Source: Opisthocomus hoazin
Taxonomy: Eukaryota > Chordata > Aves > Opisthocomiformes > Opisthocomidae
NCBI RefSeq assembly: GCF_030867145.1
Contig: NC_134414.1
Span: 127,236,465 to 127,300,464 of the forward strand
DNA length: 64,000 nucleotides
Reading direction: 5' to 3'
In this document: piece after piece, positions 26,701 through 35,700 of the stretch
Position numbering within the stretch: position 1 is the stretch's first letter
Layout: every line of letters starts with the position of its first letter
Notes under the pieces: generated by a model
What the model was told of the DNA's origin: nothing
Database searches by the model: none
The model's input: only the letters and a program-made list of their open reading frames with translations
Program-made: the position numbers and the translations under genes

Positions 26701-29700
26701 AAAAAGAGTGAGACAGCATGAAAAATAGTTATTTTACCTATAAAATACCAGAAGTGATAGGGTTAAGAGCACAAAAATGCACTTCCACTGAGATCTGGAC
26801 GCTATTGGCCTGAGGTGTGAGAGAGCTTCCTCAGCACCCACCTCAAATCAGCTCTCAGGGAGCCTCTCCACCTAACCCTGCTCTCCCAGGACACCTGCGA
26901 AGGAGGCTGATGGCACAGCACCCTGGTCCAAAGCCAGCCAGCAATTACTGGGAGCATCACAGGCTGTTCACCACCAAGGACCATTGTTGCTTCCTCTTTG
27001 CCTCTCTCCACCATTGTACTAATATGCTGATGTGGGTGCACAGGCAACCACAATGTGACACAGTAATTCAAAGCATCAGCCAAACGAAGTAACCTCTTAT
27101 ACTAACAGATACACAAACCAAGGCAAGAGCATCAGCAGGGATGGACGGGAGGGAGAGTTCAAGTATGTGAGTGTACTCATACTATTATTCAGGTAACACT
27201 GTAGCTATTTGACAAATGTTGATTTTTAAAAGTAAGATCCATGTCTGAATCATGCAAATGCAAGAGGAAATATCAGATCATTAACTTCTCTTTTTATTTC
27301 TCTTGATTCAGTGACCAACAGCCCCCCGACAAGGGTTCTGCCTTTTTTTTTTTGCTGTTCCATGTTGAATCCTTCTCTGCATTCAAAGCATCAGCCTCGC
27401 ATGGCTGTGCCATCCTCAAGCTGCGGGTTTCCTCAAGCAAGCAGCTACAGTCAAGGGACCGGTGAGGGATCCACTGTTTAATACTCATTCATTTTAGGAA
27501 CTTTGGAAATTTTCTGGGTCCACTGCTCTATAAGCAGAAAATGCAGCCTGGTTTTCAGTGGGCAGCATTTTTCTCATTTGGTTGTACCTCAGCGATTGTG
27601 GAGTAGTTCCTAAGCCACTAGCAAGGGAACCGAGCAAGTGACAAAAGATGGGGAAGGCTTCCAGCATGAAAAGCCAGCCCACACATCTGTGGTACGCAGG
27701 CCCTGCCACTCCTGACCAGTTTGAGACCCCCAGGCAGGACCTCATTTTCAGAAACAGAGCCTTTGGCAGCAGTTGAACATCACATGCCTTCGAGGATGCT
27801 ACTTTGCAACAACAGTAGTTCCAAATCACTTTAGCGGCTTACTAAATTTTGGCCATGGTTTCCTAACCACAGGCAGCATGGTCATTCTGTAACTGGGGCA
27901 CAGACATCTTGGCGGCCAAGGTGTTTACTTGTAACCCACAAAGTGCCAACATAAGCTTACACATATTGATTGATAGATGTGCAATGGATCCACTGTTTTT
28001 GATGCCAGAAGCTGAAGGAGTGGCCCCAAATTCTTCCTAAGAACTATGGGGCTATTTACCAGCATTTTAACTCATTGCAGCTGAAAAAAACCCAATGTAA
28101 GTATTATATATAAAAAAACCCAGTGTATTTCAAAAGCCTGCAGATCCAGACAGGAGTGCTACCTTTCCAAGTGCAAGTAAGCGGGCAGCTGGCATAAGCC
28201 CCTCACCAAATACTTTCACGGTGGTGCTGCTCTTCCGGACTCTCTCCGGGTGGTACATCACATGGCAGGAAAACACCCTGCCATCATCCATGATTTTGGT
28301 GGGGGAAATCTTCAGAGCATTATTCAAACCCAGATGGACTCTTTGCCCATACAGCGTGCTGCCGTTCCTGTACACTGCAGGAGAGGAGGCCTCCTTGGTC
28401 ACAAGTTCCTCTTTCCCGCCATTTTCCCCCTGTGAAAAGAACAACCCACACAAAGTGTGAAGACCAGACACACCTCCCCCCCAAATATTTTTGTAGACCA
28501 GTTCTGTTCCTGCTATGAAAATCTTCCCTTGTACTCCTAGCATTGCCTAGTAGTAAGTGGACATGTGCAACATCTGTTTTTTTTCAAACACATTCTCTCC
28601 CAGAGCTTCAAAACCAAAAGCAGTCATCGTCTTATGAATAAACCATGGAGTAAATAGCTGTATCTTGTGAGTTCTGATCTCTGACCTACAGAGAGGGCAA
28701 CAGAGCTGCTCTCTCACATAGAATCATAGAATGCTTTGGATTGGAAGGGACTTTTAAAGGTCATCTAAGTCCAACCTCCCTGCAATGAGCCGGACCATCT
28801 TCAACTAGATCAGGTTGCTCAGAGCCCCGTCCAACCTGACCTTGAAGATTTCCAGGGATGGGGTATCTACCATCTTTCTGGGCAACCAGTTCCAGTGTTG
28901 CACCACCCTCACTGCAGCAATCTTCAAGTTATGCTGAACATTCCGCACGTATTAAATCTGACTGAATTTCCAAGAAAATCCTTGCTCTTTTAGATTTTAA
29001 ATAGCAAGAACTCGATAATAAAAGCTAAAGTCATCTCCTTTTAATGCCTGTGTGCCAGCCACCCTTCAGATATAGTTGCAGCTGACACATTCTGGACAGC
29101 TGTGCCTTGGTATGTATTTGCAACCTGTACTCTGAATGATGCTTGATGACCCACATATGTCGTTATGCTGACCTTTGGGTGTTTTGCCTCTTCCTCTACT
29201 GCTTTGTGGAGTGAACTAGCAACATAGAAAGTGGTAAGGACAAGGAAGTCCCCTACAAAAATTTTAAGAATTTTAGTATTAAGAATGCACTGCAAAGGGA
29301 AGGTCTAAATAGAAAATGAGCTGGGACAAAAAACTAAAAAGCCTAAAATATTTGAAAATCACCTTTAAGAAAACCTTCAACAGTTACAGCTCCTCAGTGA
29401 CAATAGATAAAAATCAACGGGCAAAGCTCAAGGACGCTGCTGACTGATACTTATCTCTACGTACTGAAATTAGTGCTAAAAGGTTACATTAAAGCAAGCA
29501 TCCAAATATTTATCCAGAAAGTGAGATGCAGTACAGAAATATAACGAACTTTGTATCTCACAGCAAACTGCTTAAAAATAGTTTTCATGCGGTTAGCTAG
29601 ATAACTGGGTTTGCATGTCTTTGGCGTGCATCTGTAACACAGAGGTCAACAAAAACCAAAACATTACAGTCTGAGGTATTTTTTTTCTATTTCAAAGCAG

Positions 29701-32700
29701 CCTGATATGTCACTACCCTACTGAGTAACCGTGTATTTTTCAGAGATACTAAAGCTTCGCTACAGCAAAAATCCCTGAAAAATCCAATGCAAGGGATATT
29801 TTCATTCTGTTACATTTGCTAAGTTCTTTGCCGCTTTCCACGGACCTTCTCTACACGTTCTCCTGAAAAATTAAAAGCAATTAAGGTGGAATTTTCCCTT
29901 TTTGTTTCTTTAACAGCTATTGTTTGTGGTGTCTATGTTGCAAACCCATGTTTGTACTTTTCCCCTTTATTATCACAGTCCAGCAGGGGCTGATAAGTTT
30001 TGTTTAGCAGCTTCTGCAGGACACAGTAAAGTCAAACATTTCTATTTCAATCTGCAAAAATACCCTGTAGTTCCTTCTGAAATTTGTACCTGAGATGAAA
30101 AGTACTTACCACTAGCCATTTCAAAGGATAATTGGACAAATCTTCTGAGGTCTTGTCCTCCAGGCATGGAATTTCTAAAGTCTGGTTTAACCGCACTTCC
30201 TTCAGGTAGTGCTGCTCCTCTTTTGTCAGTGCAACAACAACAACAATAAAAAAGCCCAAGAAGGAAAATAAGAAACCCAGTGTTCATTGTGCTTTAAAAA
30301 CCAATGCTGTTCCTTCTGTTGAAGGAACAGGCACTTTTTTGATTAGAAGGGAACTGTAATTTTCAACCATTACCCATAGACACGTTTGTTAAGTGAAAGC
30401 CCTGCATCTGATTCTAGATACAGTTTCATGACTCTAATTCATGGCTTTACCTGAGTTTTTGGGCAATTCATAAAATCCTTTGCTTAACTGCAGGATCAGG
30501 CTGTCTCCTTTTCAAGCTGAGAGTAATTTGAAGCTTCAGTATTTCCTCTTATAATTCTTTTCTGTGGCAACAAACCTTCACATCAATTTTGTGCACCTAT
30601 ATTTCCTTTTCTCTGAAGATATCCACAGCACTTCTTTTTACTAAGCAAGGTGTTCAGCATATCAGGCAGGTTAAGATTAACCCTGGTTTTCAGTGTAAGT
30701 GCTGCTTTTGTTATTCTCTGACCTGCTCACTATCGGAAGCAGAGAACTTGTCACTCTTTCCTTTGTCACCGATTTAAAAGAACATTTCAGCATCTCCTCC
30801 TACCCTACCCATTCCCAGTCCAGGGCTCCAGTCCACCTGTGGAAGGGCAGAGCGATGCACTGAACAGAGCACATCTCCGGTCCCAATGTTGGGTCTGCGT
30901 GCATGCGTGCTTTTGAGCAGAAAGAGCAGCGACGATGGCCTGGAGATGCTCCGAGTGCCTTGCTGAGCGCCAAAGTCTCCGACTCTCAGCCTGCCCACCA
31001 CCGCTCTGCCACACGGACCTGATTTTCCTCGTCCCTGCCGACAGGCATGAGCTCACACCGCGGTGAAACTCTTGAGCTTTGCTCCCCTGGTAGCTCTGGC
31101 TTGTGTGTGGAGATAGAATAGATAAATATTTGGTTTATTTCTTTATCTTAAGGGGAGAGAGAACACCTAGCAGCCCCAGCTTGTTACATTATTTGGCAGT
31201 GGGGACTTTCTGATGACTGTAACTTCCTTTATGCCTGGCACCTGAGCATGAAATGACCATGCCAGCATGCAACGTGTGCCACAGGGACGTGCAGAAATCT
31301 GGCGCCCAGAGCGGTGCTGAGGAGACACAGCAGCAGAAGCAGCTCATCCCTGCTCTCCACCAGAGCAAAGCAGCTAGGGAACCAGCTATCGCAGCTGGAC
31401 AGAGTGCACAAGCCCTAAAGGGGCTGGATGGTGCAGAAAGGATAAACAAAGGGCAAAGGAAGCAAATCTATAGCTTCCCAGGGAAGAAAACTGCACAGGA
31501 GACTTTGCCAGGACAAGTTACCATGCAAAAGTGCTGTGCAGCATACAAGAAGTACTAGGATGAGTAGTTGCCCCAGGAGCTTCATCTGCAAACAGCCACG
31601 TGTGCCAGCTTCTTGTTTTCTCTGGTCTTTGGTTCCCATCTCACTTAACAGCCTGTTGGCTAAGATCCTCCGTATTTGTCAGTCCTATGTAGGCCTGCTG
31701 CTCTGCAGGTTTTCTGTGGTATCTACAAGTAGAAGCCATCTGGATTCACTTCGCTTGGTGTGGTTGGGAGCTGTACTTCATTAATGACTAGCACCTTTCT
31801 CCATCCCACTGGTAGGCTGGATTAAGGGCTTTTACCTTCTTTGGAGTCGAAGTCGTTCATTGCAAAAGATCTGGTTACCTTAAAACACAAATCTGCAAGA
31901 GGTGTGTTGCAAACTGAAATTTTTAGTTCTCTCGAGCAAGCAGTTATCAGTAGAGCAGTTCGCTACACCATGCGCTTGCTGAAAAAAGCCACAAAGATGC
32001 TGATATGAACAAAAGCTGCCCATGTTTAACATGTAGAGAGTAGAAATGGTATTGAACGTGCTAGTATCAACCAAGGACAACCAGCAAGAGAAAAGGAGCA
32101 ATGCCTGATCAGCACTATTACTATATTACGGAAGTGATAGAGTAAAATTACATGAAGAACAGAAACATGGGAAGGTTTCACATGGTTACCAGCACTGTTT
32201 GTACCTCACTGCTCTCTGCTTGATCCAGCCCCTCTGCCCTGTGAAATACAGGAAAAATCCCGCAGGGGAGCCTACCACAGTACACCCCTATACAGCAGGT
32301 TAAGTGGCAGCTGCATCCTTGACATAATCATCAGCATGTACTGTTTAAACACACCCATCCTCTATGGGACATGCAGAGTTGCCGGCTCTAATTTTGCCTT
32401 TACAAGTTAATTAGGGCAGGAAAGTACCGCTGGGTCACCCCTGAGATCTGACTCTGGGATAACAGCACTGAAATGCTTGGAGCCGCCGCCACACAGGGGC
32501 CATCGGGGAGCGAGATGGCAGCTTGGATTAAACGTCCCTGTGTACGAGGCTTGCATAGGACTCGGAGTTTGTTCGCCCAGAGTTGCCAGCCTGCTGCAGA
32601 GGGAGGCCACTGCTGAGGAGCCATGCGTTGTCCCTGACACCATGGAGTCAAGTCTCCTTCTGCTGCAGGACCGGCGTCCCTCTTGCCACTGGTCTGGCCT

Positions 32701-35700
32701 CACGATGCAGGCCAGAGAGGCTGTGGGAGCACTGCACCCATGGATGCTGCTGCCTCAGTGCTCTGCTGCCATCTGCTACCCCTCATGCCACCCGCACCCA
32801 CCCTGCTCCTGACCCCCAAACCTGTGCTGCGCCTGCAGCCCTGGGCATGAGCAAGGAGAGCACACTGGCCTTGCAGCTCTGAACTGAAGCCGTGCCAGGT
32901 TTGTTGCATTTAATTTAATCCTTCTTGGCTTGTTAACAGAAAGCTGGGTCAGGAAGAGGTTCCTGGGGTCATCAAGTCCAGTCCCCTATGTGCATAACAA
33001 CAAGCTTCTCCAGCTTGCCCAACTTCCCTGACCAGCTCCACCTTCATGGCAGTTTGGACTTCTGCCCGTACTGCTGGCATTAAACAGCTGTTCCCAAAGT
33101 TGCTGCATTAATGGTTGCCACTGCTGTTTAATTTGTAGTCAAATCCATTCATATCCTATTTAAACCCATTTGTACCTTTGCCAGGATAATTGAAGTATCC
33201 TCCCTGGAGTTCACACTCTCCCCTGAGGCTCACTTACCAGGAGCAGTCGTGCTGCTTCCCAGCTTCCTTTTGGCTGACTGAAGCAGCCAAGTCTCCATTC
33301 CTATGATCATCCTAAGCAATCCCCGCTTTGCTCCCGTTCGTTTTGGAGGGTGTGGACACACATCCCTCTGCTGAGCCGACACCCAGAACACCCTGCAGAT
33401 GCCAGCCCTCAGCCTTGACCAGATAAGGGTGTTTTCTCTTTTGTGTACCCAGTGCTGCATGCCCATAGCAGCAGCACAGTGTGGTTTGGAGGTCCCGCAT
33501 CCTCGACCCCACCATATCCTGAGCCGCTCACTCAGTCTCCTCCGCATCGTGTTTCTCTAAAATGAAAGTGTGGAAACTGCCCATCTCGCCACATTTTTCC
33601 TTACTATTTAACTTCACATTCCTCCAAACAAATACGGTTTCCTAATCAGGAACTGGATAACAACAGCTAAAGAGTGCCTGGTAAACAGGAAGCTGTGTAG
33701 ACAGTGACATTCAGTGACACCATTGCAAACTCCAAACAAGTCACCATCACCAACCAAGAAATGGTCATCTATCCTAATATTCCACTCCCCGCTCAACCCC
33801 GCTACGAAAAAGCAACGTCTCTTTCGTAATCACTTACCGTCTGCCTTGACGATGAGTAGAATGCTTGCAGCCTTTGTCCCGTACGGGTAAGTAGCAAAAC
33901 TGCACTCGTACTGCCCGCTGAGTGAGACGGTAATGTTTTTCAGACGCAGAGCCCACCGAGTGCACTCAGACGTGACGTTTGGATTGGGGGAACAGAAAGC
34001 CTTGGTAGCATCCCAGTCACAGCACTTCCTCGTGCTGAAGGACACCGAAAAGTTGTAAGAAGCCTCTGGAAATGTGAAGTAATGGGTGCCATAAACGGGG
34101 TGATGAACAGCTATTCTGGTAAGGTGGGTGTCACCAGTCTTGGACCACTGCGTCTGTATTATGTGGGTGGTGTGTGGTTTTGGGAAGCTGCACACCAGGG
34201 TCACATCGGTACCCGGCAAAGCGTGGAGCACTTCTGTTTGTGTAAAGACAGCTTCAGGCCGGTCTGAAAAACAAACAGGACCTGTATCATTACGCGTAAC
34301 GTTTAAACAAAGCTTCCTCCTAAGCCGACTTTGACATACTTTGGTGCCTTAGCCACAGATGACCACAAAGACCCTACAACTGTAACAGCAGGCTTTCCAG
34401 TGAGGAGCTTTACAGCAGATCTCCACCAGTGCAAACAGTAGAGAGAGGACCAGGAGCAGAAATGTGCACTTGTCTGGAAGTGTGGGGTGGTCCTGTCGCG
34501 CTGGCGGGAGAGAAATGGGAGCTCTGAGGGCCTCGGTGAAAATGGAAATCTTTCAAGTGATATAAATAAATCAGAAGCTGGGACCAGTATTCACCAGCTA
34601 TTTTTGTGAGAACAAATGAGTTATCCCTGCGGGCTAATTCTGCCCTGCACGGTTCCCCCTGCCCGTTTTCATTGCCTTTTCTGCTTCAACAGAGAAAGCT
34701 GTTCTTTTACCTCCATATTATTAAACAGCTCCTGCGTGGCCTAAACAAGCATCTGTTTCGGTGTCAGAGCGAGCTGCCCAGGTAGGTATGGTTTCTTTCT
34801 CAATTAATTTCATAAAGCATGTTGGCAGTCCTTAGTGTGCCATATAAAGGAGTAATGGATCGGTGAAATGAAGGGGCTTTCAACAGGAGCCTGTACTACT
34901 TGGTTTTGCTGCTGTGTAGTAAAATCGATTTCTCTCCCTTTCTGTCTCCTATGAACAAGAGGCTCGCAGTCCCCAAACCCCTGCATGCAGGGCACTGATA
35001 GACTCCAGGACATGAAGACTTCATGGATGAAGGAGTCTTAGGTACAGACTTGTTGCCTCCCATTTTCACTGGATTTTATCCTCCCTGTGTATCAAAACAC
35101 CACTGTGAATTTGCTTTGGGAACTTGCCCTGCAGTCACACCAGCCATACCACCGACTCCCCATGGCAGCAAGTGCTTACTGCTCACCTTCTTTACTTGAA
35201 AAAAGCGGGTACCAGTTTCTTTGCTTTGGCTTCTGCTCTGCCATGTGGTACAGGGCTGCAGGGTGAGGTAGCCAGGGGCTGCCCTGCCAGGGCCAGGCAG
35301 CCTCCACAGTACTTGTGGGGGGGCCTGCGTGCCCCACGCTCGGCTGGCTCTGTCGGGAGCGAGCCAGGGAGCCGGCGCACCCGCAGCTCCCGTCTGACAG
35401 GGGAGAAGAACGAGGGCAGAATCCCATATCCCTGCAGAGCTGGCTGGGATTTGGTGCCTAACCACTGAAGCGTGACTTGAACACGCAGAGACTGGGTGCA
35501 TGGAGAACAAAGCTACTGAATGGCCATGGCCAACATTAATCTCTGGTTTTTATTGCTGTGCATGCTCTGTTCCTCTTTTAATTGACTTCCAAGAGATGTG
35601 ATGACGTCAGAGGGTACATAAAAATAAGCCTGAGTGACAAGTGCTGTGAGAAAAATTACCAAAAACTATTTTTGTCCGTCCAAGGAGCTCATTATAGCAA

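Larger units (their letters stand above)
30220..33837 (-). other. CD96: CD96 intron 2
   Basis: A 3.6-kb intron between the Ig1 exon and the first half of Ig2. It contains a probable old CR1 relic at 32940-33200 and, at its 3' end beside the exon 3 acceptor, a CAA/GTT microsatellite (30232-30245). Confidence 0.75.
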
